A DNA stretch of 28,402 bases from a virus (IMGVR_UViG_3300031515_000002:1-28402), one strand, 5' to 3'. Shown: positions 11,572-21,459, counted from the first letter of the stretch. Translations and numbers: made by a program. The notes: a model not told the origin generated them from the letters alone.

Positions 11572-12951
11572 ATGAAAAAACTTTTTCTAATTTTAATTAT
11601 TAGTTTTTTATTGTTTAAAAATAATACTATGCCATTATTCAACATTCATCCTGGTGCTTGGGGAATTGGAAGTTTTAGACTGCCAGATTTTGGCATTACT
11701 GAAAAGATATCGGATGTTTCAAATCAAGTTAGAACTGGACAAGGCGGTTCTGATTTAATTCCAAATTTACCAACCCCAGGCAATTATAACTATAATCCAA
11801 CTTTAAATAAAGCATTTGACCCTAATTTAACCCCACAGCAATTTGTAAATTTATTTTCTCAACCACAACCAACCAGCCAATTAAAACAGACTACTCAATC
11901 AACCACCCAATCAAAACCAACCACTCAAAAAACAACAACCACCCAACCAACCAACACAAGTGGAAACACAGGTGGTGGAGGCGGTGGTGGTGGAGCAAGA
12001 GGAATAACCGCATCAGAAGCTTTGGCAAAAGGTTGGGATGTAAATAATTTACCCCCTGGTTATTATTTAATAAGAGAAGGTGCGGGTGGAGGAGGGGATG
12101 ATTATGCCAACCGAATTCGCTCCAATATTGAAAGTGGATTTAATCAGTATTTAGCTTATCTTGATAGACTTTCTGGTTTTATCCCTCAAATGCGACAGGA
12201 ACAGGAAGGATATATTGGTCAACAGTTTGAAAGTATGCTTAATCAGTTAGGAACCGAAAAACAAGCAGCTGAACAACAACTTCAAACTTATAGACAAGAT
12301 GTTGAAGCAAGAAAACAAGCGGGTTTGGAAGAAATTGCTCAAAACTTAAGAAATTTAATAAAGGCAACTGGTATGCAGCTTGGGGCGATGGGGGCTGGTT
12401 CTTCATCCGCCGCCCAAGTTATTGCCCCTTATGCTTTAGCCAAACAAGGCTCAAGAGCACAAGCACAAATAATTAAAGGAGCTAATGAACAGTTGGCAGA
12501 ACTTGATAGAAAAATGATAGATGTTCAAAAAACATATGACACTCAAAAACCACAGATAGAGCAATGGAGAGCAGAAAAAATGGCAGAGATTGGTAGAATT
12601 TACAACGACCTTAAATTTCAAATAGAACAAGCAAAAGCAAAAGCTCCGATTGACAAAATGAATGCTTTAAATAATCTCGATTACGCCTTGCTACAAAATG
12701 CTTTACAAATGGCAGACTACTATGAGAAAACAGCCAATCAGCATATAATGTGGCTTGATCAATGGGTTAGGGATAGAATTTCTCAATTACAAAATTTTAA
12801 AATTCAGCTATCCCAGTCAGCAAGCTTTAATCCAGTAGAGTTAACCTATGATGCTTTGCGAGGATTGCAAGGACAGCCTCAAGCCTCATACGAATTTTAT
12901 AATCCAGTTTTAATCCAGCAAATTAGAAAAAGATTGGGATTAGCTCAATAA
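11572..12951 (+). CDS. Probable internal virion / DNA-ejection protein
   Basis: A 459-residue protein. If started at the first ATG it has a signal-peptide-like N-terminus (KKLFLILIISFLLF) before MPLFNIHPGAWGIGS at residue 20, which could be the real start (11629). Residues 95-145 are Gln/Thr rich, followed by a Gly run. From about residue 175 the protein is a long Gln/Ala-rich helical region (FESMLNQLGTEKQAAEQQLQ) with LGAMGAGSSSAAQVIAPYAL, typical of podovirus internal proteins ejected with the DNA. The gene just before the 1167-residue protein fits that role. The identification is by composition and place. Confidence 0.65.
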   Translation: MKKLFLILIISFLLFKNNTMPLFNIHPGAWGIGSFRLPDFGITEKISDVSNQVRTGQGGSDLIPNLPTPGNYNYNPTLNKAFDPNLTPQQFVNLFSQPQPTSQLKQTTQSTTQSKPTTQKTTTTQPTNTSGNTGGGGGGGGARGITASEALAKGWDVNNLPPGYYLIREGAGGGGDDYANRIRSNIESGFNQYLAYLDRLSGFIPQMRQEQEGYIGQQFESMLNQLGTEKQAAEQQLQTYRQDVEARKQAGLEEIAQNLRNLIKATGMQLGAMGAGSSSAAQVIAPYALAKQGSRAQAQIIKGANEQLAELDRKMIDVQKTYDTQKPQIEQWRAEKMAEIGRIYNDLKFQIEQAKAKAPIDKMNALNNLDYALLQNALQMADYYEKTANQHIMWLDQWVRDRISQLQNFKIQLSQSASFNPVELTYDALRGLQGQPQASYEFYNPVLIQQIRKRLGLAQ

Positions 12952-12961
12952 AAAAATAAAT

Positions 12962-15900
12962 ATGGACGAGCTAATAAAAAGGCTAAAAAAAGCCATTTCT
13001 GATTTTAAAGCCAAATTTACTGATGATGAGGGATTTTTTCAGCAAGGAAAACCAACATTACAGCCGATAAAACAAGCAATAACAAACTGGGCATCACAGC
13101 CTCAAAATTATCAGCTGGCTAATACTTTGACTAATATTCCACAGGCTATAAATACAGGCTTGTCTAATATAAAAACCAATATCGAAATGATTGCTAATCC
13201 CCAAACAAGAACGGATTGGTTTAGGGGTTTTACACCGCAAATACCACAGCAAATTAGCCAGCCGATATCAAATTTAAAACAAAATATTTCTTTGCTATCA
13301 AACCCGCAAACAAGAGAAACATTTTTGAAAGGATTTACTCCGAATATCTCACCAGAAATAACACAACCAATTCAAAGAACAGTAGACTTTTTAACTAATA
13401 AAAACTACGCTGATGCTTTGCTTAAAAATGCCACGCCTAAAAATCCTATTTTAAAATGGTTTTATAATCAGTTTATTTACAATCCAGAGGAAAAACAACT
13501 TTTTCCAACTGGTCTTATTGCTAACCTTAATGAATTAGCAAAAGCGGAGGAAGATTTTAAAAAAGGAAAAATATCAAAAAAAGAATTGGAAGATATAAGA
13601 TTTAAAGCATACTCCAGTCCAGTTTTTGCTTTAACAACACCGCTAAAGCCAGTTGAAAAAGAAAACTTAAGAATGGTATCACAAGCAGTCAAACAAGGTC
13701 GTATTACAGCCGAGGAAGGACAGGCAATCTTGGAGGAATTAGCAAAACAGGGGAAAGAGGTTAAGATAAAAGGACAAACCACTCCCCCACCCAAAACTTC
13801 ACCAGTAGGGGAGAGTAGGGGAGAGGTGGGAAAAATTAAAATAAAAAGCGCAACAAAGCCACAAACAGATGAGTTTTTAAAGGGATTGGAAGATGATATG
13901 AAAAAACTTCAAAGTGAGCCACCAAAACCACCCCCACCTCCTGAACCTTTAAATTTAGGACAAGGGGGAGTAGGCGATAAAGCAAATATTAACGTGGCTT
14001 TAAATCTTGATAGATTTAAACAAAGGCTTATTCAAGCCCTAAACAACATCAACGCCGCAAAAACAGAAGGAATAAAGATAGGGTTAAAATTTAAGGATTT
14101 ACCAAAAGATATATCACCAGAAGATGCGATTAAGTTTATTGAAAACCCAAAAAACGCTCCAAAAAAATTAGAACCATATTTAAAAGAAGTAAGAGAGGTT
14201 TATGACCAACTATATAACCTAGCCCAAAAAGAAGGGATTGATATGAACTATGTAAAAAACTACTTAACCCATATTTGGGACAGACCACAAGAGGAAGTTG
14301 CTCAACTTTATAAACAGTTTAAAACCAAGTTTAAATTTGCCAATGAAAGAGTTTTGCCAACGTATGAGGAAGGGATAAAAATGGGACTTAAACCAAAATA
14401 CACTCACCCAGCTCAAATTATTGCTGATTATACATCGAAACTAAAACAAACAATTGAGAAAATAAGGCTTTTGAGGGATTTGGAAAAAGAAGGCTTTTTG
14501 GTGGCAAAAAAAATTCCTGGCTTTGAACCAATAACCGTTTCGGGAATTGAGCCAAAACCAAAAATTATTGGGGAAAATAAAATAAGAGAAGGAGTGTATT
14601 ATGCTCCACCTGAAGTAGCCGCAGTTTTAAGGCGAGCCTTTGGCGAGCAAGGACCAAGACCTTTTTCTTTATTAGCAAAAATAATGTCTATATGGCAGGA
14701 TATAAAGTTATCCGGTGGTATACCAGGAACGCCATTAAACGCTTGGACCTTTGGGCAGGTGATAAAAGAGTTAATGGCGGGAAGACCTATTCATGCCTTA
14801 AAAGCAGTCTTGTACTCAATGAAAAAGGAATGGGCTAACAGATATTTTCAAAAGAATATAGATAATATTTTAGCAATGCAAAAAAGAGGAATAGAGTTAT
14901 CAACCTCATTAAGTTTAGAAGAACTTACTGGAGTAAGAAATATAGGGGAGATTTTTAAAAAAGAAGGAATAGGTGGTGTGTGGCACGCTTTGGTTAATGA
15001 CCCAACCTTCAAAAGATTTGCCCCAATACTTCAAATTGATTTTTTTTCAAGAATGAGAAGGGAGTTAATTAAAAAAGGCTATAATGAAGAGTTGGCCGCC
15101 GATATTGCTGCAAAAGCAACTAAAAACTTTTATGGGGTAGTTGATTATGGGGTAAAGGTTTTAAGAGATAAAAACGTAGAGGATTTAATAACAACTGTTT
15201 TTCTTGCACCAAAACATAGAGAAACGGTTTTAAATTTTATGATAAACAATATCAAAGCCTTAAAAAACCCATTATCTCCAGAAAATATCTACAACACTCG
15301 TTTTATCATTGGTACAGTTTTAACTTATTTAGCATACGATAAGTTAAATAGAATGTTAAATGGAAGAGGATTAGCCGAAAATCCGCCAGGGACAGAGGAT
15401 AAACTTTTAATCCCAGTTTCAAAAATAACAGGAAATGAAAATGATAAGACGGTAATTGGTATTCCAATTGGACCAAGTGTTTTGACTTTACCAAGAGCAG
15501 GGGTAAGAGCGGTTTTGAGATTGGCAAAAGGAGACGTAAAAGGAGCGGTTGGGGATGTTGTTTCAACTGCCGCTTCTATTGGATTAAAAACTATTGGTGA
15601 TATTGCGATGAACTCTGATTATTTTGGAAAACCTATTTATGATGAAGGGGATGATTTACCAACTGCTACTAAAAAAATAGCCCAATATTTATTTACCCAA
15701 ACCCAGCATCCTTACATAGCAGAAATTCTTGACCCAAGAAATCAAAATGACCCAGTCTATCAAAGACTTTCAAGAGCAATGGAGCTTCCTTTACGGTTTT
15801 ATACCGAAAAATCATTAAATGCCAGATACTTTTTTCAATTTCAAAATGAAGTATTAAAAGAACTTAACGCAAAAGAAAAAGCAGCCTATAACTCAATCCC

Positions 15901-16465
15901 AAAAATAGATGAGAAAGACCCTCAAGACCCAAACAGACGGATTTTAAAATATCAAATTTATTTAACCTATCCTAAAGTTTTTAAAGCCAAGCAGGCAATT
16001 GAAATAGCAATGGCTCAAAAATTAAACAAAGAAATAGACCCGTTATATTTAGTTGATTATGAGACGGCTAAAAAATATATGCGGTATGAGACATTACCTG
16101 AGGGCTCACCCGAAAGAAGAGCAATGACCAATGTTTTTCCAGAACTAAAAGTTTTATTTGAAAAAAGAGGGGAGTATTTTAAAAGAAACCCAATACAAGA
16201 GGATGGACAAAAGTTAGCAATGACTATGCCTCAACCATCAGAAAGTGTTAAAAAGAAAATGGAGGAAAAAAACTGGAGTGATCCTGAAGTAAAAGACTAC
16301 TTAAATGCTTTAAGAGAGTGGCAAAATACTCAAAGAATAAAGTTGGGACTTCCATCCCTTGACCAGTATGGCAATATTGAGGGAACAAAGGGCTTTTTCT
16401 TTGGTGGTGGAAAAACAAAAAAAATAAGAATATCACTTAAACCACCAAAAACAAAAAAAATATGA
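12962..16465 (+). CDS. Large internal virion / polyvalent protein (1167 aa)
   Basis: The largest gene. Residues 60-150 hold two related segments (NPQTRTDWFRGFTPQIPQQI and NPQTRETFLKGFTPNISPEI). A Pro-rich part near 285-330 precedes a long helical region with DIKLSGGIPGTPLNAWTFGQ and VLYSMKKEWANRYFQKN, patterns seen in large phage polyvalent or ejection proteins. No lytic transglycosylase motif was seen. The end is Lys rich (KTKKIRISLKPPKTKKI) and stops at TGA. Beyond it the same frame stays open for 39 codons with the same Lys-rich pattern, ending at TAA (16583-16585). Either TGA is sometimes read through or the stop is recent. Confidence 0.7.
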   Translation: MDELIKRLKKAISDFKAKFTDDEGFFQQGKPTLQPIKQAITNWASQPQNYQLANTLTNIPQAINTGLSNIKTNIEMIANPQTRTDWFRGFTPQIPQQISQPISNLKQNISLLSNPQTRETFLKGFTPNISPEITQPIQRTVDFLTNKNYADALLKNATPKNPILKWFYNQFIYNPEEKQLFPTGLIANLNELAKAEEDFKKGKISKKELEDIRFKAYSSPVFALTTPLKPVEKENLRMVSQAVKQGRITAEEGQAILEELAKQGKEVKIKGQTTPPPKTSPVGESRGEVGKIKIKSATKPQTDEFLKGLEDDMKKLQSEPPKPPPPPEPLNLGQGGVGDKANINVALNLDRFKQRLIQALNNINAAKTEGIKIGLKFKDLPKDISPEDAIKFIENPKNAPKKLEPYLKEVREVYDQLYNLAQKEGIDMNYVKNYLTHIWDRPQEEVAQLYKQFKTKFKFANERVLPTYEEGIKMGLKPKYTHPAQIIADYTSKLKQTIEKIRLLRDLEKEGFLVAKKIPGFEPITVSGIEPKPKIIGENKIREGVYYAPPEVAAVLRRAFGEQGPRPFSLLAKIMSIWQDIKLSGGIPGTPLNAWTFGQVIKELMAGRPIHALKAVLYSMKKEWANRYFQKNIDNILAMQKRGIELSTSLSLEELTGVRNIGEIFKKEGIGGVWHALVNDPTFKRFAPILQIDFFSRMRRELIKKGYNEELAADIAAKATKNFYGVVDYGVKVLRDKNVEDLITTVFLAPKHRETVLNFMINNIKALKNPLSPENIYNTRFIIGTVLTYLAYDKLNRMLNGRGLAENPPGTEDKLLIPVSKITGNENDKTVIGIPIGPSVLTLPRAGVRAVLRLAKGDVKGAVGDVVSTAASIGLKTIGDIAMNSDYFGKPIYDEGDDLPTATKKIAQYLFTQTQHPYIAEILDPRNQNDPVYQRLSRAMELPLRFYTEKSLNARYFFQFQNEVLKELNAKEKAAYNSIPKIDEKDPQDPNRRILKYQIYLTYPKVFKAKQAIEIAMAQKLNKEIDPLYLVDYETAKKYMRYETLPEGSPERRAMTNVFPELKVLFEKRGEYFKRNPIQEDGQKLAMTMPQPSESVKKKMEEKNWSDPEVKDYLNALREWQNTQRIKLGLPSLDQYGNIEGTKGFFFGGGKTKKIRISLKPPKTKKI

Positions 16466-16585
16466 ATCAGACCAAAGACGGTTAAAATATCAAAGATTAA
16501 AGTTAGCCCAAAAATAGCCAAGATAAGTTTAAAAAATATTAAAAGCAAGGTAAAGAAGCCAAAAATAAAAATATTGACAAGTTAA
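16466..16585 (+). other. In-frame Lys-rich extension after TGA
   Basis: The frame after the TGA reads IRPKTVKISKIKVSPKI and then more of the same, resembling the segment before the stop. TGA is a stop elsewhere in this genome (for example at 312, 2756, 5156, 17356), so global recoding is unlikely. The frame ends at TAA between the -35 and -10 boxes of the next promoter. Confidence 0.55.
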
Positions 16586-16602
16586 AAAAAGAAGTGTATT
16601 AT
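16574..16602 (+). promoter_or_regulatory. Promoter of the tail segment
   Basis: TTGACA, a 17-bp spacer and TATTAT; predicted start near 16609, followed by a two-hairpin leader ending in a terminator. Confidence 0.85.
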
Positions 16603-16608
16603 TTTATT

Positions 16609-16671
16609 AAAAGTTAGTCTTTCCCGTAATAAACGGGAGGTAGACAGGAGATAAGTTCTCCTGTTTTTTTT
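16609..16671 (+). terminator. Attenuator-like leader with intrinsic terminator before tail genes
   Basis: Hairpin 1 pairs GTCT and CCCGT with ACGGG and AGAC (16617-16645). The terminator pairs ACAGGAGA (16644-16651) with TCTCCTGT (16657-16664) and runs into eight T. The two overlap by two bases. The ATG at 16676 follows the U-run by four bases, and GTTTTTTTTGTATATG is shared with the portal leader. Confidence 0.8.
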
Positions 16672-16675
16672 GTAT

Positions 16676-17356
16676 ATGACACTATCCGAAATCTTAAAAA
16701 AAATCCATCTTTTATACGAGGGGGACATTGATTACCCGGCCGAGGGGACTGAGGATTATGAGTTAAGAAAAGGACTGGTAAATGCAGCAATAGATGTTTG
16801 GGAGCAAGAAAACGTTAGGTGGAGAGAGTTATTTAAAAACTTATCTGATGCAACAGATGGAGATAAAACAGCAACTTCTTCTACCACAACTTATTCAGTG
16901 CCGTCCGATTATCGCTTTATCTCATCTTTTTTATATATTCAAGATGCAGATGGGAATAAAACTTACTATGTTTATAAAAGACCAGACGATGTGATAAAAA
17001 TAGATAAATTAAATAGTTCTTCTAAATTCTTTTATGAGACAGGCGGCGGCTTATCTAAAAAAATTAATATTGTTAATCCAGTAAACGGAACCATTCACTA
17101 CTCTTACTACAAAAAAGCCAAAAAACTATCAAACCCAAATGACGTTGCCGAGATGTTAAACCCTGATTTTATTGTTTATTGGGTTTTAGCGCAATTATAT
17201 GAGCAGGATTTGCGAAATGACAAAGTGGCTCAATATCAAGCCTTAGCCAAGCAGGCTTTAGATTATATGATTATTGAAAATGAGACAAAACCATTCAATC
17301 AAAGTTATAATTTAGCCGAGCTTGATTACGAAGGCGGCTTTGTTTTTGGGCGATGA
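16676..17356 (+). CDS. Head-tail connector / tail adaptor protein (likely)
   Basis: A 226-residue protein. The N-terminal helical part (LRKGLVNAAIDVWEQENVRW) is followed by TTTYSVPSDYRFISSFLY, a beta-rich middle with NPVNGTIHYSYYKKA, and a helical end (PDFIVYWVLAQLYEQD). This pattern is common in podovirus adaptor or gatekeeper proteins encoded before the tail nozzle. They join portal and nozzle. The ATG at 16676 is preferred to a TTG at 16670; it overlaps the next gene as ATGA. Confidence 0.7.
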   Translation: MTLSEILKKIHLLYEGDIDYPAEGTEDYELRKGLVNAAIDVWEQENVRWRELFKNLSDATDGDKTATSSTTTYSVPSDYRFISSFLYIQDADGNKTYYVYKRPDDVIKIDKLNSSSKFFYETGGGLSKKINIVNPVNGTIHYSYYKKAKKLSNPNDVAEMLNPDFIVYWVLAQLYEQDLRNDKVAQYQALAKQALDYMIIENETKPFNQSYNLAELDYEGGFVFGR

Positions 17357-19332
17357 TAGTTTCAAAACCTCAACAGACAAATATTAAAACTTGGTCAATT
17401 AAAATTGACAACTTTAGGGGTGGCTCAAACACCCTTATAAATCCTGGACGTTTAAAACCTATTTTTTCACCTGATATTAGAAATCTTTATCAAGTGCAAG
17501 ATGGGATTTGGAAGACAAGACCAGGAAGAGCATATTATGGACAACCAATCCCAGGAGCAGCTAATATAGACGGAGCAACCGAATTTGACAACGGAGGAAC
17601 AAGAGAAATTATTGCTATTGCTTCAGATGGCTATGCCTACAAATCAACCGATGGTGGGAATTGGACAAAAATTTCAAACACTATTACTTTTACTCCAGGA
17701 AAAAAATATTACTTTGCTCAAATTGGTGGAAAACTTTTTATAGGAAACAGTTGTGAAAGACTAACCGTATATGATGGAAATACTCTTACACGATACAACC
17801 CATTACCCGACCCAACCTCTGCCCCAACTGGGACACGGGTAGGATTGACCTCAGGCGCATATAACAATTATTATAGAATTGTTGCGATAAACAGAATTGG
17901 AAATACTAATCCTTCACCATCGGTAAATGTCACAACTAATAAACATAGAGATAATTGGGACACCTCAAATTATGTTGCTTTATCTTGGACGGCTATACCT
18001 GGGGCTAATGGTTATCTAATATACTGGGGACAATTTAATGAAGAAGAGGTTTTAATCGCAGAAACAACAAACACTAATTTTAACGACTACGGAAACGTCA
18101 CCTATCCTGCCAACATTTATGTTGAGACACCGGATGATAACACAACTGGTGGACCAAAATTAGGCTCTTTGGAAATCTCGCAAAACAGACTTTGGGGAAC
18201 AGGCGACCCTGATAATGAGTATCGAGTATATGCAACAGGAACTGGACAATATTTTACTAATCCAGCGTTTTCCCCTTTTTATGGCGGGGTTTGGATTGAT
18301 TTAGAGTTGGGTGGGAAAAATAAACCAGTTGCCGTTGCCCATTACAGAACTGGTAAAGGAGACCCAATTATTACCGTTTTATGTAGGTCGGCTGATGGAA
18401 ACGGAACAATTTTTCAAGTTGACTTAACAACGGTGACAATTGGGGATGAGACAGCCGTTGTCCCTGCTGCCTATAAACTGGTTGGGGCGGTTGGGGCAGA
18501 CGGGGCAAAATCAGTGGTAAAAGTTTTAGATAACATCTTTTTTGCCAATAAAAAGGGAATTTTTGCTTTAAGAAATAAACAACAGATGTTTAATGTTTTG
18601 TCAAATGATGATATGACAGCTCCCATAAGAAATCAGTATGAGAACATCCCTTCTCAATATGTAGAAAATATCGTTGGATATTACAATCCACCAAGAATAT
18701 ATTTTTCAATTCCCACAGGCTCAAATGAGTATAAAATTGCTATTTTTGATATGGAAAGAAACAACTGGACTTGGTATTGGGATTTTGGGGCAAAAGACTT
18801 TTTTGAGTACACCGATAGTAGCGGGGTTACCCACTTTTTGATAGTTCCACCAACGGGAAACCGTTTAGTTGAGTTGTCAGAAAGTTATACTTCTGATTTT
18901 GGCAGTTATTTTTACCAACTTTACACCTCCCCTCTTATTCCCATTGACAAAGACTATAGAGTTATTGCTAAAATAAAAGAGGTAATATTAGAGTTAGGAA
19001 GCTTTAGAGGCGGGCTAACTATTGAGGTGGTTGGAGTTACGAAAAACGGACAAATATTAACGCTTGCTTCAGCCACCGTCTCCTCAACTTTAGGCACGTC
19101 TGGTTGGGGGGATGACTTTTTTTCAGATACGCTTTTCTCCGATACCAACGATACTCCATCTGTATTTGTAGCCGATGTTATTAAAAAATATTTAAAAGTA
19201 AATAAAAAGCTATATGCCTTGCAAATTAAAATTTACTCAACCACAGCAAATACTGTTTTTGAGTTATTAGGTTTGCAGGCTTGGGGATTTGCGATGTTGA
19301 AACGCAGTCCTTCAAGCTGGAAAATTAATTAA
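17353..19332 (+). CDS. Tail nozzle / hub protein with beta-propeller features
   Basis: A 659-residue beta-rich protein. It starts WSIKIDNFRGGSNTLINPGRL, seen in podovirus tail nozzle proteins (T7 gp12 or P22 gp10 type), followed by propeller-like blades (REIIAIASDGYAYKSTDGGN, then GKLFIGNSCERLTVYDGN). An Fn3-like insert lies at about 155-255 (YYRIVAINRIGNTNPSP, WTAIPGANGYLIYWG). Later blades include DNIFFANKKGIFALR and YKIAIFDMERNNWTWYW. It forms the tail tube end and may contact the host. The start overlaps the previous stop (ATGA). Confidence 0.72.
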   Translation: MIVSKPQQTNIKTWSIKIDNFRGGSNTLINPGRLKPIFSPDIRNLYQVQDGIWKTRPGRAYYGQPIPGAANIDGATEFDNGGTREIIAIASDGYAYKSTDGGNWTKISNTITFTPGKKYYFAQIGGKLFIGNSCERLTVYDGNTLTRYNPLPDPTSAPTGTRVGLTSGAYNNYYRIVAINRIGNTNPSPSVNVTTNKHRDNWDTSNYVALSWTAIPGANGYLIYWGQFNEEEVLIAETTNTNFNDYGNVTYPANIYVETPDDNTTGGPKLGSLEISQNRLWGTGDPDNEYRVYATGTGQYFTNPAFSPFYGGVWIDLELGGKNKPVAVAHYRTGKGDPIITVLCRSADGNGTIFQVDLTTVTIGDETAVVPAAYKLVGAVGADGAKSVVKVLDNIFFANKKGIFALRNKQQMFNVLSNDDMTAPIRNQYENIPSQYVENIVGYYNPPRIYFSIPTGSNEYKIAIFDMERNNWTWYWDFGAKDFFEYTDSSGVTHFLIVPPTGNRLVELSESYTSDFGSYFYQLYTSPLIPIDKDYRVIAKIKEVILELGSFRGGLTIEVVGVTKNGQILTLASATVSSTLGTSGWGDDFFSDTLFSDTNDTPSVFVADVIKKYLKVNKKLYALQIKIYSTTANTVFELLGLQAWGFAMLKRSPSSWKIN

Positions 19333-19349
19333 AAGTTTAATTTAAAAAT

Positions 19350-20522
19350 ATGGGACTATACAAAGCAAAAGAGGTTTGGACAGGAACACTAGCATCATCG
19401 ATCCCTGATGCGACAACTACCTCTTTTACCTTAACCTCATCATCAGGGCTGACAAACGGTGAAACTTATGTTTTTACAATTGATAGAGTAGATGTAAATG
19501 GCACAAAAACACCAAATAAAAAAGAAGTAATTATCGGTACTGTTTCTGGTTCAAATGTAATAGACTGCATAAGAGGGGTTGAAGGAACAGCACAGGCTCA
19601 CTCGGCTGGGGCGATTGTTGAAATTCTTTTTACCGCAAAACATTGGAATGATTTTATTGAAAGTTTCAAAGCCCAACACCGAGAAGACGGCACTCACTCC
19701 AAAATTCAAGGACTTGATAACAATCAGGCTATTACTCAAAAAGACAATAATGGAACGGAAAGAAGTATCGCAAAAATAAATGCCTCTAATATTTTAGAGA
19801 TTGGTGATAGTAATTTAGCAGGACAACAGTTTAATACCCCGCTTGTAAATAACACAGCAATTAAACAAAAAGACAGTGATGGGACGGAAAGAAGCATCAT
19901 AAAATTAAATGCTTCTAATATTTTAGAAATTGGTAATAGTAATTTAGCAAATGTAAAAATTATTTCACCAACAGGTAGTGGATTTACAGGGGTTGATAAT
20001 TATCCAACGATAGTAGATTTAACCAATGCCACCTCCGATTATGATTTACAAATTGGTCAAAAAGCAATAATTAATTTTTCAAACAATACTTCAAAGCCAT
20101 TAAGAATAGCAACAGCTAATGGGAGGATTTATAAAATGTATTTAAATGTTTCTAATGATTTTTCAAATTCTGGAGCGGATGGTAGTGTTTTTTTACAACC
20201 AAATAACAATACATATACAAACTCTTTTTATAATACTGCGATATATAGAAACAGTTCTGGGCTGTTCAGTAGTTATCAAGCAACCTTTAATAGTTTTAGA
20301 CTTGGTTATGGTTTTATTTTTAATGAAATTCATATTCAAAATTTTACAACGGCTAAATTATTAAAATTAACAATTTTAGGCTGGGGTTATTTAACACATT
20401 TTCCTTTATTAGAAATATCTGTTTCTGCTTGGAACGATACAACTACCGCCTGGACATCTTTGGGGACTTTGTCTTTTCCATCATCAACCAGTGGTAAGGT
20501 AATAGTTGAGAGATTGGCTTAA
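19350..20522 (+). CDS. Tail fibre / receptor-binding protein
   Basis: A 390-residue protein. The N-terminal 100 residues (VWTGTLASSIPDATTTSFTL, IRGVEGTAQAHSAGAIVEI) look like a virion attachment domain followed by a helical LFTAKHWNDFIESF. Two tandem copies of about 43 residues follow (QKDNNGTERSIAKINASNIL and QKDSDGTERSIIKLNASNIL), then a beta-rich C-terminal half likely to bind the host surface. The end (PSSTSGKVIVERLA) runs two bases before the endolysin gene. Position behind the nozzle supports the call. Confidence 0.7.
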   Translation: MGLYKAKEVWTGTLASSIPDATTTSFTLTSSSGLTNGETYVFTIDRVDVNGTKTPNKKEVIIGTVSGSNVIDCIRGVEGTAQAHSAGAIVEILFTAKHWNDFIESFKAQHREDGTHSKIQGLDNNQAITQKDNNGTERSIAKINASNILEIGDSNLAGQQFNTPLVNNTAIKQKDSDGTERSIIKLNASNILEIGNSNLANVKIISPTGSGFTGVDNYPTIVDLTNATSDYDLQIGQKAIINFSNNTSKPLRIATANGRIYKMYLNVSNDFSNSGADGSVFLQPNNNTYTNSFYNTAIYRNSSGLFSSYQATFNSFRLGYGFIFNEIHIQNFTTAKLLKLTILGWGYLTHFPLLEISVSAWNDTTTAWTSLGTLSFPSSTSGKVIVERLA

Positions 20523-20523
20523 T

Positions 20524-21459
20524 ATGGAACAAAAACTAAAAGATTTTATAAACAAATGGATAAATAAGGGTGGCGTTGGCAACACGCCACAAAACAAAGG
20601 GCAGTGTGTTGGATTGGTTAATGTCTGGGTAAGTGAATTAGGTTTAGACCATATTTGGGGAAATGCCAAAGACTTGTGGAAAAACTATAACCCTAAACAG
20701 TTTGACTTTGTTTTAAATACTGCCGATGCTTATCCTTTAGCAGGTGATATTGTTGTTTGGAATGAGAAAATGGGTGGGGGGTATGGACACACAGCTGTCG
20801 CCACCGGTGTTCACAAGACAGAGGGAAAATCAACTGATTGGTTTGAGGCTTTTTCTCAAAACGACCCGTTTGGCTCTCCTTGTGTCTTAAAAAAATACTC
20901 ATATAAAAACGTTATTGGCTTTATCAGACCCAAAAAAGAGTTGGTGAAATTAAATGATTATTATTTAGGAATTGATTTAAAGAACAAGGAAAGTGTTAAG
21001 GTATGCGTTGAGATGTGGCATAGGGTAGTTGTAAAAAAAGAGTTTATTGAAAAAAAAGAAGTTGAAAATAACTATGTCTTAAAATCAGAATACCAAAACT
21101 TACAAAATCAATTATCTCAAAAAGATGAGACAATTAAAAATTTAAACCAACAGATTAAAGATTTAAATGCAAAAAACACACTTATTAATGACGAAAATAG
21201 AAGGCTTCAAGACCAATTAAAAGATTGTCAGACCAAACTAAATGAAATCGATGAGACTTTTAGCAGTAATCAAGAAAAATTGATAACATTAACTCAAGAG
21301 TATAACCAACTAAAACTTGACTATGAGAATGCTAAAAGAGATTGGGGATTGAAAGAAATTAACTATCAAAAACAAATCAAAACTTTACAGACGAAATATG
21401 ATGCGACTAAATCAAACATTAAAAAGTTGTTAATTGATTATATTTTTGGGAAAAAATAG
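20524..21459 (+). CDS. CHAP-domain endolysin with coiled-coil tail
   Basis: A 311-residue protein. Residues 5-135 form a CHAP amidase/endopeptidase domain: catalytic Cys28 in KGQCVGLV, His89 in GGGYGHTAVA, and a following acidic/polar residue in WFEAFSQND. It cuts peptidoglycan peptide links. Residues 175-300 are a long coiled coil (NQLSQKDETIKNLNQQIKDL) rather than a usual wall-binding domain; the end is basic and hydrophobic. It has no signal peptide. It heads the lysis cassette. A virion role is an alternative. Confidence 0.85.
   Translation: MEQKLKDFINKWINKGGVGNTPQNKGQCVGLVNVWVSELGLDHIWGNAKDLWKNYNPKQFDFVLNTADAYPLAGDIVVWNEKMGGGYGHTAVATGVHKTEGKSTDWFEAFSQNDPFGSPCVLKKYSYKNVIGFIRPKKELVKLNDYYLGIDLKNKESVKVCVEMWHRVVVKKEFIEKKEVENNYVLKSEYQNLQNQLSQKDETIKNLNQQIKDLNAKNTLINDENRRLQDQLKDCQTKLNEIDETFSSNQEKLITLTQEYNQLKLDYENAKRDWGLKEINYQKQIKTLQTKYDATKSNIKKLLIDYIFGKK

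Noticed and set aside
16463-16465. Genome-wide TGA recoding to Gly or Trp
   Set aside because: TGA ends several genes with overlapping starts or promoters (312, 2756, 5156, 17356), and no other gene needs TGA as sense.
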